Source of the DNA: Falsiroseomonas sp041690465
GTDB lineage: Bacteria; Pseudomonadota; Alphaproteobacteria; Acetobacterales; Acetobacteraceae
DNA: 64,000 nt
Direction: 5' to 3'
Assembly (NCBI RefSeq): GCF_041690465.1
Contig: NZ_JAWLHG010000003.1
Span: 186,001 to 250,000 of the forward strand
The translations under genes were made by a program, and so were the position numbers. Positions 33,176 to 41,540 of this stretch are shown here, piece after piece; the first letter of the stretch is position 1, and each line of letters opens with the position of its first letter. Under the pieces are notes generated by a model. That model had not been told where the DNA came from. It made no database searches and saw only the letters and a list, made by a program, of their open reading frames with translations.

Positions 33176-34055
33176 CAGGTGGCTGCGGCGGGCGTACCGC
33201 CGGGTCGGGGATCACGCCCGTCTCGGCAAGGCAGAATTTCAGCCGCGCTGTGGCGCGTCCGGCCGGCGGCGCGCCATAGATCGCCTCGGCGAGCGGCTCC
33301 AGCCGGTCATGCAGTGCGCGCGCGGTCGGCAGGTCTCCGGCGCGCACCGCCGCATCCAGTGCGACGATCTCATCCGGCAGGATATCGGCCAGCGACACCA
33401 GCGAGCCGTCCGAGCCATGCACCATGCAGGCCAGCAGATGCTCGTCGCCACTGGCGCAGAACGCCACGTCGGGCCGCTTCGCCTTGCAGATGCGGCGCAG
33501 CGCATCGTAGCGGTCCACTTCCCAGCCGCCTTCCTTCACGCCGACAACGTCCGGCAGATCGAGCAGCGCCTCGAAGGTCTCGGGCGTGAAGGCCATGCGG
33601 CCGGCGCCGTGATGCGCGGCGAAGAGGAACACCGGCATGCCCGGCACGGCGCGCATGATCGTCGTGTGGTGCAGCAGCGCCATCTCCGTGGTCTGCGCCA
33701 GGGCGAAGCCGTTGGGCAGGAAGATCATGATGGCGTCGGCACCGGCCTCGCGGGCCTCGCGCGCTTCCTCGGCCGCTTCCAGGCTGCCCTCGGCATTCAC
33801 GCCCGCGACGACGATGCGGCTGGCGCCGACGGTCGCCACCGTCACCTCCACCGCGCGTCGCTTCTCCGCGCGCGACAGCACGAAGTTCTCGCCGGCATGG
33901 CCGTTCATCAGCACGCCGGCGATGCCGGGGCGCAGCACGCAATGCGCGGTGTGGCGCGCATAGGCCTCCCAGTCCGGCGCGAAGTTCCCCGAGCGCATTG
34001 GCAGCACGGTCGAGGGATAGATGCCATGGAAGCGGTTCGCGCCGTCCGGGATCAT
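33120..34055 (-). CDS. DapA-family (dihydrodipicolinate synthase/N-acetylneuraminate lyase) protein
   Basis: 311-residue TIM-barrel aldolase or dehydratase. The Schiff-base lysine is in DVVGVKEGGWE. GVLMNGHAGENFVLSRAEKR is the carboxylate-binding region, with NGHAGE in place of the usual GTTGE. The strand that normally carries the catalytic tyrosine (YN) reads VFLFAAHHGAG, so tyrosine is replaced by phenylalanine or displaced. It overlaps the oxidase gene by ATGA, so it probably acts on the imine or keto-acid product made by the flavoenzymes, as LhpC-type deaminases do in hydroxyproline degradation (family knowledge; assignment here is inference). Confidence 0.85.
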   Translation of the reverse strand: MIPDGANRFHGIYPSTVLPMRSGNFAPDWEAYARHTAHCVLRPGIAGVLMNGHAGENFVLSRAEKRRAVEVTVATVGASRIVVAGVNAEGSLEAAEEAREAREAGADAIMIFLPNGFALAQTTEMALLHHTTIMRAVPGMPVFLFAAHHGAGRMAFTPETFEALLDLPDVVGVKEGGWEVDRYDALRRICKAKRPDVAFCASGDEHLLACMVHGSDGSLVSLADILPDEIVALDAAVRAGDLPTARALHDRLEPLAEAIYGAPPAGRATARLKFCLAETGVIPDPAVRPPQPPVTGPEAAMLRAALRETGL

Positions 34056-35161
34056 GCGAGTTCCTTCGCGAGCAGCCGGTCAATGGGGAAGAGCGGCAGC
34101 TCCGGCGCCTCGCCGAGTACCGCCTGTGCCAGCAGCTTCCCGAAATAGGGCCCGCTCGTATAGCCGGAATGCACGCTGCCGATGATCCAGGCATCCGGCA
34201 CGCCGGGGATCGGGCCGATGGCGGGCAGCGCATCCGCCGTCTCCGCCTCCAGCCCCAGCCAGGCGCGCACCACCCGCGCGTCGCGCAGCGCCGGCACCGT
34301 GTGCGCCGCCAGCCTGATGTTGCCCTGCAGGTTCTCCGCCCGCACCGCCAAGCCGCCGCGCGCGCGGTCGCCGATGCCCTGCCAGCCGCCGCCGATCAGC
34401 ACCGTGCCGTTCGCATACTGCTTCAGCGAGAGCAGGCCGGACGCGACGCCCAGCACCGTCCGCATCACCGGCCGGATGCGCTCGGTGACAACGAGTTGGT
34501 TGATCAGCACCTTGATCGGCAGATGCACGCCGAGCCAGCCCGCCATTTCCTCCAGCCACACGCCGCCCGCCAGCACGATCCGCCGCGCGCGCAGCGGCCC
34601 CGCGACGGTGTCGAGCGTGAACCCATCCGCCGCCTGCTCCACGCCGCGCACGCCGCGCCCCTCGAACAGCGCGACGCCGGCATTGAGCAGCGCAGGACGG
34701 AAGGCGCGGCCGGTGAGATAGGCGCTGGTGAAGCCGTCGATCGGGCAATGCCCGGCCAGCAGCACGCGGTCCGACAGCCCCGGCTCGATCTCCATCGCCC
34801 GCCCGCCGGAGACCAGCTCGATCGGCGCGCCGGCCTGGCGGCGGAAATGCGCCCGTTCCTCCAGCATGGCCGCCTCGTGCTCGGTGAAAGCCACGGAGAG
34901 GCCGGGGCAGGACACCGCCAGCACATCGCCGCCATCGCACCATTCTGGCATGCGCAGCCACATCTCATGCGCGCGCAGCGCATAGGGGATCAGCGCCGCG
35001 CGGGTCATCTGCATGGTGAGCGTGCCGGCGTTGACGCCGGATGCCTCGCGGCAGATCGCACCGCGATCGAGCAGCGCCACCTGCATCCCGCCGCGCGCCA
35101 GGTGCAGCGCGGTGCTGCACCCCATCACGCCCGCTCCGAAAATGGCCGCGTCGAAGATCAT
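34052..35161 (-). CDS. FAD-dependent oxidoreductase, DAO family (opine/D-amino-acid oxidase small subunit type)
   Basis: 369 residues. AAIFGAGVMGCSTALHLARGG binds FAD (the dinucleotide core is GAGVMG). GVNAGTLTMQMTRAA, LVLAGGVWLEEMAGWLGV-like blocks and GSVHSGYTSGPYFGKLLA are typical of glycine/D-amino-acid oxidases. Together with the following NAD(P)/FAD subunit and the [2Fe-2S] protein it forms the alpha-beta-gamma set of bacterial opine or D-hydroxyproline dehydrogenases that feed electrons to the respiratory chain. Substrate unknown. Confidence 0.87.
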   Translation of the reverse strand: MIFDAAIFGAGVMGCSTALHLARGGMQVALLDRGAICREASGVNAGTLTMQMTRAALIPYALRAHEMWLRMPEWCDGGDVLAVSCPGLSVAFTEHEAAMLEERAHFRRQAGAPIELVSGGRAMEIEPGLSDRVLLAGHCPIDGFTSAYLTGRAFRPALLNAGVALFEGRGVRGVEQAADGFTLDTVAGPLRARRIVLAGGVWLEEMAGWLGVHLPIKVLINQLVVTERIRPVMRTVLGVASGLLSLKQYANGTVLIGGGWQGIGDRARGGLAVRAENLQGNIRLAAHTVPALRDARVVRAWLGLEAETADALPAIGPIPGVPDAWIIGSVHSGYTSGPYFGKLLAQAVLGEAPELPLFPIDRLLAKELA

Positions 35162-36586
35162 TTAGATCGGCGCCGGCTTCGGCACGGGGATGTCGGCGTA
35201 GTCGAACTCGCCCAGCAGCGCCTCCATCGGCACCGGCCGCAGCGGCATCCGCCCGGTCGCGAAACCCGCATGCTCCCGCCCGCCGACGCGGATCGCCACC
35301 AGCTCCGCCGCCGCCTCGCCACACAGCCGGCCCTGGCAAGGCCCCATGCCGCAGCGGGTGAACTGCTTGAGCTGGTTCATCTCAGCCGCTCCGTCATCCA
35401 GCGCCGCCTCGATCTCCGCCCGCGTCACCCCCTCGCAACGGCAGACCACCGTCTCCGGCGGAATGGCCGAGACCAGCGCCGGCCGCAGCGCCATCATCCG
35501 GGCCATCGCCGCGCCGGTGCGCGCGGCGCGCCAATGCTCCGCCCAGGGCCGCCAGCGTGCCCGCGCGTGCGCCCGGCCCGAGAGGATGCCGAGATCGGTC
35601 AGCGCCGCCAGCGCGGCGAGACGTCCCGCCGCCGGCGCCGCCGCCGCGCCGCGCACCCCGCCGCCATCGCCCGCGACATAGAGCAGCTTCACCGAGGTGC
35701 GCCGGTCCGCATCCAGCACCGGCACCCATCCGCCGGCGGCGCGGTCGTAGCGATGCGCGGCACGGAACAGTCGCGTCGCCTCGGTGGCCGGCACGAGGCC
35801 ATGGCCGATGCAGAGGGCATCGCAGTCGAAGCTCTCCGTCTGGCCTGTCGCGGTGACGATCCGCACCCGCTCCAGCGCGCCGCCACCTTCCGCCGCGGCC
35901 ACGCGCGCACCCGCCAGCACCGGCACGCTGCGCGACGCCAGCGCCGCGCGCCAGGCGGCGCCGCGCGCCAGCAGGTCCGGCCGCGCCGCCAGCGCCGGCA
36001 GTGCGCGTGCCCATTCGGCGCGGGTCGCGAGGTCTGCCATCGCGACCACCTCCGCACCCGCCTTGTGCAGCTTCGCCGCCACCGCGTAGAGCAGCGGCCC
36101 CGCGCCGGCCACCAGCACGCGGCGTCCCGGCAGCACGCCCTGCGCCTTCAGCAGGATCGTCGCCGCCGCCAGCCCGATCACGCCGGGCAGCGTCCAGCCG
36201 GGGAAGGGGATGATGCGCTCATGCGTGCCGGGGCAGAGCACCAGCGCGCGCGCCTCCAGCGTCACCGGTGCGCCTTCGGCCAGCGCATCCACGCGGAACG
36301 GCGCGGGCGGGCTACCCTGCGGCACCAGCGGCCCGCCGCCGAGCCCCCAGACGCGATGCCCGGTGCGGATCTCCGCGCCGCTCCCCGCCAGCGCCGCGCG
36401 CAGCGCATCGCCGGCGCGCTTGTCGGCATCCTCGGGCACCACGAAGCCGGGCGGTGCGGCGCGATACACCTGCCCGCCGGGCTGCGGGCTCTCCTCCAGC
36501 AGCACAACGCGCCCGCCACGCCGCGCGGCCTCCGTGGCCGCCGCCATGCCGGCGGGACCGGCGCCGAGCACCGCCACGTCGAACAT
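35162..36586 (-). CDS. FAD/NAD(P)-binding oxidoreductase with BFD-like [2Fe-2S] domain (OoxA/HcnB-like)
   Basis: 474 residues from the ATG at 36586. VAVLGAGPAGMAAATEAARRG and RVLVAGAGPLLYAVAAKLH are the two dinucleotide loops. The C-terminal domain binds a [2Fe-2S] cluster through VVCRCEGVT and CGMGPCQGRLCG (CxC and CxxxxC pattern). This matches large subunits of opine oxidases and D-hydroxyproline dehydrogenase. Its ATG shares a base with the stop of the small ferredoxin-like gene (TGATG). Confidence 0.88.
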   Translation of the reverse strand: MFDVAVLGAGPAGMAAATEAARRGGRVVLLEESPQPGGQVYRAAPPGFVVPEDADKRAGDALRAALAGSGAEIRTGHRVWGLGGGPLVPQGSPPAPFRVDALAEGAPVTLEARALVLCPGTHERIIPFPGWTLPGVIGLAAATILLKAQGVLPGRRVLVAGAGPLLYAVAAKLHKAGAEVVAMADLATRAEWARALPALAARPDLLARGAAWRAALASRSVPVLAGARVAAAEGGGALERVRIVTATGQTESFDCDALCIGHGLVPATEATRLFRAAHRYDRAAGGWVPVLDADRRTSVKLLYVAGDGGGVRGAAAAPAAGRLAALAALTDLGILSGRAHARARWRPWAEHWRAARTGAAMARMMALRPALVSAIPPETVVCRCEGVTRAEIEAALDDGAAEMNQLKQFTRCGMGPCQGRLCGEAAAELVAIRVGGREHAGFATGRMPLRPVPMEALLGEFDYADIPVPKPAPI

Positions 36587-36858
36587 CAGGCCGGCCCGAC
36601 CCGCAGGCCGGCGCGCACCGGTGTCAGGCAGGCCTGCACCAGCCGTCCCTCCACCCGCACCAGGCATTGCTGGCAGGTGCCCATCATGCAGAAGGCGGCG
36701 CGCGGCGAGCCCGGCCCCTCGCCGAGTCGCCGTACGCCCGCGGCCATCAGCGCCGCCGCCAGGCTCTCGCCCACCGGCGCGCGCAGCGGGCGGCCGTCGA
36801 AGCTGAACTCGACCTCGGGCGGGCGCGCGATGCCGGGGATGCGCAGGGATTCGCTCAC
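36586..36858 (-). CDS. Small (2Fe-2S)-binding subunit (HcnA/OoxC-like)
   Basis: About 90 residues from a GTG at 36858; an ATG at 36894 would add 12 residues. EFSFDGRPLRAPVGESLAAAL is the ferredoxin-like start, and AFCMMGTCQQCLVRVEGR plus VQAC gives the CxxxxCxxC...C cluster set of the Fer2_4 family. First gene of the four-gene oxidase/DapA unit, divergent from the ABC ATPase with only 75 bases between starts, so transporter and enzymes are probably co-regulated. Confidence 0.85.
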   Translation of the reverse strand: MSESLRIPGIARPPEVEFSFDGRPLRAPVGESLAAALMAAGVRRLGEGPGSPRAAFCMMGTCQQCLVRVEGRLVQACLTPVRAGLRVGPA

Positions 36859-36933
36859 CCGCCGGAGGATAGTCCCGCCGGGCGCCGCGTCCATGCTTGA
36901 CGGCGCGCCGCCACGCCCGAAGGATCGCCGGCG

Positions 36934-37674
36934 ATGAGCTTCCTCGCCCTCGAAGGCCTCTCTGCCAGCCATGACGGCCGCACGGACGTGCTGCGCGACG
37001 TCACGCTCGGCATCCGCCAGGGGGAGGTGGTGGGGCTGATCGGCCCGTCCGGTTCCGGCAAATCCTCGCTGCTGCGCGCGCTGGTCGGCCTGCTGAAGCC
37101 GCGCGCCGGCCGCGTCACTGTCGCGGGCCAGACGGTGGATTACGCCAGCCGCGCCAGCCTGCGCGCCGCGCGCGACCGCTTCGCCATCGTCTTCCAGCAA
37201 TACAACCTGTTCCAGAACATGACCGCGCTGCGCAACGTCGCCGTCGCGCCGACCCTGGTGAAGAAGCGCCCCGCGCGCGAGGTGGAGGCGGAGGCGCGCG
37301 CGCTGCTGGAACGCGTCGGCCTCGGCACCAAGCTGCATGCCTATCCGGATGAGCTCTCCGGCGGCCAGCAGCAGCGCGTCGCGATCGCCCGCGCGCTGGC
37401 GCTGAAACCCGACATCCTGCTGCTCGACGAGGTCACCAGCGCGCTCGACCCCGAGCTGGTGACCGAGGTGCTGGACAGCATCCGCGCGCTGCGCGACGAG
37501 GGCATGACGATGCTCGTGGTCAGCCACGAGATGGCCTTCATCCGCGAGGTCGCGAGCACCGTCGTCTTCATGGACCAGGGCCGCGTTGTCGAGACCGGCC
37601 CGCCCGCGCAGATCTTCGATGCGCCGGAAAGCCCGCGCCTGCGCGACTTCACGGCGAAGATTCTTCGCCACTAG
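36934..37674 (+). CDS. Amino-acid ABC transporter ATP-binding protein
   Basis: 246-residue ATPase of the HisP/GlnQ group. Walker A is GPSGSGKSS, the Q-loop is FQQYNLFQNMTALRNV, the signature is LSGGQQQRVAIARAL, Walker B is ILLLDEVTSALDPEL and the H-loop is VVSHEM. It completes the transporter whose binding protein and permeases are encoded at 30876-33175; the oxidase and DapA-family genes lie between the two parts on the other strand. Confidence 0.95.
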   Translation: MSFLALEGLSASHDGRTDVLRDVTLGIRQGEVVGLIGPSGSGKSSLLRALVGLLKPRAGRVTVAGQTVDYASRASLRAARDRFAIVFQQYNLFQNMTALRNVAVAPTLVKKRPAREVEAEARALLERVGLGTKLHAYPDELSGGQQQRVAIARALALKPDILLLDEVTSALDPELVTEVLDSIRALRDEGMTMLVVSHEMAFIREVASTVVFMDQGRVVETGPPAQIFDAPESPRLRDFTAKILRH

Positions 37675-37691
37675 ATCAAGGAAACGCCGCG

Positions 37692-38603
37692 ATGCCCTGG
37701 ATCCCGCCCGGATCGCACATGCTGCGCGGCGCCATAGACTGCCACGTCCATTGCGCACCGCACCTCAACGCCCGCTCCGTCAATGTCTTCGAGGCGGTGC
37801 GCCAGGCCGCTGCGGCGGGCATGCGGGCCATCGGCATCATGTGCAACTTCCAGAACACCTCAGGCTTCGCGGCCCTGGCGAATGAGGAGCTCGGCCATCT
37901 CGGCTGCCAGGCCTTCGGCGGGGTCATCATGCAGCCCACCGCCGGCGGCGTGACGCTGGAGGTCGCGAAGGCCGCGATCGGCTACGGCTACGGCCCGGGC
38001 ACAGGCGCGCGCTTCGTTTCACTGCCGACGCACCACACCCGCTACATCGCCGAGCGCGAAGGCCGCAGCCCCGCCTTCCTGGAGACCACGTTCCAGGTCC
38101 CTCCCAACGGCCGCGTGCCCGATCCCGTCCCCGCCATCATGGAGCTCTGCGCCGAGAAGGACGTGGTGTTCGATTGCGGCCACGTCTCCGGCCGTGAGGC
38201 GGTGGCGCTGGCGGAGGAGGCGCAGCGCCGCGGCGTGACGCGACTGCGCACCCATGGCTCCCGTTACGCCGAGGAGGAGATCCGCGCCATTGTCGCCCTC
38301 GGTGGCTATGTGGAACTGTCCTTCTTCATTCTCACCCACGCCACCCAGGTCGGGCTGACACATGTGGATGAGGAGAAACACCGCATTGCCGGCGGCGCCA
38401 CCATCCATGATTTCGCCCCGCGCATCCTGGCGGCCGGCGAGCGCTGCATTCTCTCCTCCGATGCCGGCGTCTTCCTGCTGCCGCCGCCGGTCGAGGCGTT
38501 CCGCGAATACCTGCTGCTGGTCGAGAGCGCCGGCTTCTCAGAGACGGAGATCCGTCGCATGACGGTGGCCAACCCGGCGGCCTTGTTCGGCCTCCCCACC
38601 TGA
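37692..38603 (+). CDS. DUF6282-family metal-dependent hydrolase
   Basis: 303-residue amidohydrolase-like TIM barrel. GAIDCHVHCAPH carries the first two metal histidines, VFDCGHVSGREAV and THGSRYAEEE further ligands, and ILSSDAGVFLLPP the catalytic aspartate. It begins 17 bases after the ABC ATPase and is surely in the same transcript, so it may process the imported compound. The family has no proven substrate that I know of. Confidence 0.8.
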   Translation: MPWIPPGSHMLRGAIDCHVHCAPHLNARSVNVFEAVRQAAAAGMRAIGIMCNFQNTSGFAALANEELGHLGCQAFGGVIMQPTAGGVTLEVAKAAIGYGYGPGTGARFVSLPTHHTRYIAEREGRSPAFLETTFQVPPNGRVPDPVPAIMELCAEKDVVFDCGHVSGREAVALAEEAQRRGVTRLRTHGSRYAEEEIRAIVALGGYVELSFFILTHATQVGLTHVDEEKHRIAGGATIHDFAPRILAAGERCILSSDAGVFLLPPPVEAFREYLLLVESAGFSETEIRRMTVANPAALFGLPT

Positions 38604-38657
38604 CCATCAGTGCTGCACGCATTGCGTGTAGAACACGATGCCGCGACAATCGCACAC

Positions 38658-38673
38658 CACACGGATCCGTGTG
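38658..38673. promoter_or_regulatory. Perfect 16-base palindrome upstream of the histidine kinase
   Basis: CACACGGATCCGTGTG is self-complementary and lies in the 146-base gap after the DUF6282 gene, 77 bases before the kinase ATG. Candidate operator; no T-run follows, so it is not a standard terminator. Confidence 0.45.
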
Positions 38674-38749
38674 CCTGCCCGGGGCGGCGTAGCTGGCCGA
38701 TATGCGCTAGACAGACCAGCAATATTCGCGGAAAAGGCGATAGGAGCGA

Positions 38750-40312
38750 ATGCCTTTCGCAACAGCAATGCCTGAGCTACCGATTGTTGCGCCCGGACTC
38801 TGCCTGCTGACTGATCCTGCCGTGGTCTGGCTGCACCTGCTCTCGGATGTGGCGATCGGGCTCGCCTACCTGTCCATCCCGCTGGTCCTGATCGTCGTGC
38901 TGCTGCGCCGGCGAGACCTCGCCTATCCCTGGCTGGTCGGCCTGTTCGCCACCTTCATCCTCTCCTGCGGCGCCACCCACCTGATGCACGCCTTCGCCTT
39001 GTTCCAGCCGGCGCCTATCGCCGAAGGCCTGCTGAAGGCGCTCACGGCCGGCATCTCGGTCGCCGTTGCCGCCACCCTGTGGCCGGTGCTGCCGCGGCTG
39101 CTCGCCCTGCGCTCACCGGCCGCATTGGCCCGCGAGGTGGAGGAGCGCCGTGCCGCCGAACTGCGCGCCCGGGACTCGGAGGCACGCGTGGCGACCCTCA
39201 TCGCCAACCTCGCGGAGGCCATCTTCGTGGTGCGGGTCTCGCCCGAAGGCACGCTGGCGCTTGAGACGGTGAACCCGGCCTTCGAACGCATGCTCGGCCT
39301 GCAGGCCGATATCGTCCTCGGCGTGCCGGCGGAGCAGGCCCTGCCGCCCGTGCTGCGGGCCGCCGCGCTGCCTCACTGGCGCCGCGCCGCCGCGGAAGGC
39401 GAGACGCTGGAGTATGAGATTGCCGCCGATCTGCCGACCGGACGCCGTGCCTGGCAGACCGTGCTGGTGCCGATGCGCGGCGCCGATGGCCGCGTGGAAC
39501 GACTGCTCGGCTCCGCGCGCGACGTCACGGCCACGCGCCGGCTGCAGGCGAACCTGATACAGAGCGCACGCTTGGCGACGGTCGGCACGATGTGCGCGGG
39601 CCTCGCGCATGAGGCCAGCCAGCCGCTCAACACCGCGCTGCTCTGGCTGCGCCGCATCCGCTCCGTTGCCGGGCCGCTGCCGCCGGGGCAGCAGGCCGGG
39701 CTGGAGCGAGCATCTGCCGTGATGGAGGAACAGCTGCGCCGCGCCGGCGAACTGGTCGCGCGGATGCGCGCGCTGGCCGGCGACGAAACCGCGCAGGCAG
39801 CGCAATTCGACGCCACGCAGCCGGTCGCCGCGGCACTGCGTGTCGCCGCCTCGCAATACGCGACCGAGGAGATCTCGGTCACATTGCGCGGCACGGGCGA
39901 GGAACTGCCGGCGAAGGGCAGCGCGGCGAGGCTGGAGCAGGCGGTGCTGCAGATGCTGGCGAATGCGCGCGACGCCGTGCTGGAGCGCCGCCGCGCGGAG
40001 CCCGCCGCCATCGCCAGCATCGAGGTCGCGCTCCGGCGGGAGGGCGGACGCATCGTCGTCGAGGTGTGCGACACCGGCACCGGGCTCGACGAGGCATTGC
40101 GCGAGTCGATCTTCGATCCGTTCTTCACCACCAAGGAGCCAGGGCGCGGCGCGGGGCTCGGGCTGCCCTTCGCGGCCGGCGTGGCACGCTCCATGGGGGG
40201 CGCGATGGAAGCATGGAACCTTCCCGGCGGCGGCGCCTGCTTCCGGATGGAGATTGCCGCAGCCGACCAGGCGCTGCCCTCCGCCGCTGCCATCGGCATC
40301 GCGGCCGCCTGA
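38750..40312 (+). CDS. Histidine kinase with ethylene-receptor-like membrane domain
   Basis: 520 residues. Residues 27-110 form three membrane helices with WLHLLSDVAIGLAYLSIPLV and ATFILSCGATHLMHAF; the latter carries the Cys-x3-His (C73, H77) that binds copper and ethylene in plant ETR1 and cyanobacterial receptors. Residues 110-140 are a helical linker, about 145-265 a PAS domain, H287 (GLAHEASQPLN) the phosphorylated histidine of a HWE/NtrB-like dimerisation domain, and the ATPase shows MLANARDAV (N box), DTGTGLDE (G1) and GRGAGLGLPFAAGV (G2). AGGAG precedes the ATG. The response regulator follows after 11 bases. Ligand binding is inferred from the motif only. Confidence 0.9.
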   Translation: MPFATAMPELPIVAPGLCLLTDPAVVWLHLLSDVAIGLAYLSIPLVLIVVLLRRRDLAYPWLVGLFATFILSCGATHLMHAFALFQPAPIAEGLLKALTAGISVAVAATLWPVLPRLLALRSPAALAREVEERRAAELRARDSEARVATLIANLAEAIFVVRVSPEGTLALETVNPAFERMLGLQADIVLGVPAEQALPPVLRAAALPHWRRAAAEGETLEYEIAADLPTGRRAWQTVLVPMRGADGRVERLLGSARDVTATRRLQANLIQSARLATVGTMCAGLAHEASQPLNTALLWLRRIRSVAGPLPPGQQAGLERASAVMEEQLRRAGELVARMRALAGDETAQAAQFDATQPVAAALRVAASQYATEEISVTLRGTGEELPAKGSAARLEQAVLQMLANARDAVLERRRAEPAAIASIEVALRREGGRIVVEVCDTGTGLDEALRESIFDPFFTTKEPGRGAGLGLPFAAGVARSMGGAMEAWNLPGGGACFRMEIAAADQALPSAAAIGIAAA

Positions 40313-40323
40313 GCAGACGGCGG

Positions 40324-40716
40324 ATGTCGAAGGTGAACCGCGTGACACGGCGCATCCTGGTTGCGGAGGACGAGGCGCTCGCAGCCATGGCCATCGAGGA
40401 GGAGTTGCTCGGCGCCGGCTACGAGGTGGAGCTTGCGCCTGATGGCCAGGCGGCGCTGGACGCCGCGCGCGTTGCGCTGCCGGACCTGCTGCTGACCGAT
40501 CTGCGCATGCCGCGCCTCGACGGCGTCGGGCTGATCCGCGCCCTGCGTGCGCTCGCGCCCGAACTGCCGGTGGTGGTGATGACCGGCTATGCCCCGCTCG
40601 GCAGCACCGAGTCCTTCCGCCGCACGGGGGAAGGGCCCGTGGAGGTCTTCGCCAAGCCGCTCGACATGGATGCCGTGCTGGCGGCGCTGCGGCGCCTGCT
40701 GCCGGCGGAGGGATAG
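40324..40716 (+). CDS. Single-domain response regulator
   Basis: 130-residue CheY-like receiver with no output domain. Acidic pocket E15/D16 (VAEDEA), phosphoacceptor D59 (LLTDLRMP), the threonine in VVMTGYAP and lysine in VFAKPLD. It is co-transcribed with the ethylene-receptor-like kinase and presumably its partner; output must pass through another protein. The lva-like catabolic cassette starts 52 bases later. Confidence 0.92.
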   Translation: MSKVNRVTRRILVAEDEALAAMAIEEELLGAGYEVELAPDGQAALDAARVALPDLLLTDLRMPRLDGVGLIRALRALAPELPVVVMTGYAPLGSTESFRRTGEGPVEVFAKPLDMDAVLAALRRLLPAEG

Positions 40717-40768
40717 CCCCGGCGCCATTCGGTTGACCGGGCCCGCCGTGGGTGGAAGCCTGTGGCAC

Positions 40769-41530
40769 ATGACCGACGCCGTCTTCTCCCTGGCCGGGCG
40801 CGTGGCGCTGGTGACCGGCGCCTCCGGCGGGCTCGGCCGGCATTTCGCGCGCGTGCTGCATCGCGCCGGCGCCGCAGTGGCCCTTGCCGCGCGGCGGCCG
40901 GAGAGCGTGGCGGCGGATGCCGCCGAACTTGGCGAGCGCGCGCTGGCGGTGGCGCTGGACGTCACCGATCCGGCCTCGATCGAAGCGGCGCTGGACGCGG
41001 TGCAGGCGGCCTTCGGCACCTGCGACCTGCTGGTGAACAACGCCGGCATCGCCGCCACGAAGCCCTTCCTCGACCACGGCGCGGCGGATTGGGACCAGGT
41101 GATGGCCGTGGACCTGCGCGGCGCCTTCCTGATGGGCCAGGCGGCGGCGCGGCGGATGGTCGCGGCGGGCAGGCCGGGCGTGATCGTCAACATCGCGTCC
41201 ATCCTCGGTGCGCGGGTGATCCCGGGGGTAGCCGGATATTCCGCGGCCAAGGCGGGCCTGCTGCATCTGACGCGGCAGATGGCGGTGGAGCTCGCGCGGC
41301 ATCGGATCCGCGTGAACGCCTTGGCGCCGGGCTACATCGCCACCGACATCAACCGCGGCTTCTTCGAAACCGAGGCCGGCCAGGCCGTGGTGAAGCGCAT
41401 CCCGCAGCGCCGACTCGGCCGCGTGGAGGATCTCACCGGCCCGCTGCTGCTCCTGGCCAGCGAGGCCGGTGCGCACATGACGGGCAGCGTCGTCACCGTG
41501 GATGGCGGGCATTCCGTCAACAGCCTGTAG
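40769..41530 (+). CDS. Short-chain dehydrogenase/reductase (LvaD-like position)
   Basis: 253-residue classical SDR: ALVTGASGGLGRHFARVL (cofactor loop), LLVNNAGIAA, the catalytic serine strand IVNIASILGA, and GYSAAKAGLLHLTRQ with the Tyr-x3-Lys pair. It is followed after 10 bases by an acyl-CoA dehydrogenase, then an APH-like kinase and DUF6285. In the Pseudomonas levulinate pathway the SDR (LvaD) reduces the 4-keto acyl-CoA to the 4-hydroxy form; a similar step is inferred here. Confidence 0.88.
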   Translation: MTDAVFSLAGRVALVTGASGGLGRHFARVLHRAGAAVALAARRPESVAADAAELGERALAVALDVTDPASIEAALDAVQAAFGTCDLLVNNAGIAATKPFLDHGAADWDQVMAVDLRGAFLMGQAAARRMVAAGRPGVIVNIASILGARVIPGVAGYSAAKAGLLHLTRQMAVELARHRIRVNALAPGYIATDINRGFFETEAGQAVVKRIPQRRLGRVEDLTGPLLLLASEAGAHMTGSVVTVDGGHSVNSL

Positions 41531-41540
41531 GATCGCCGCC

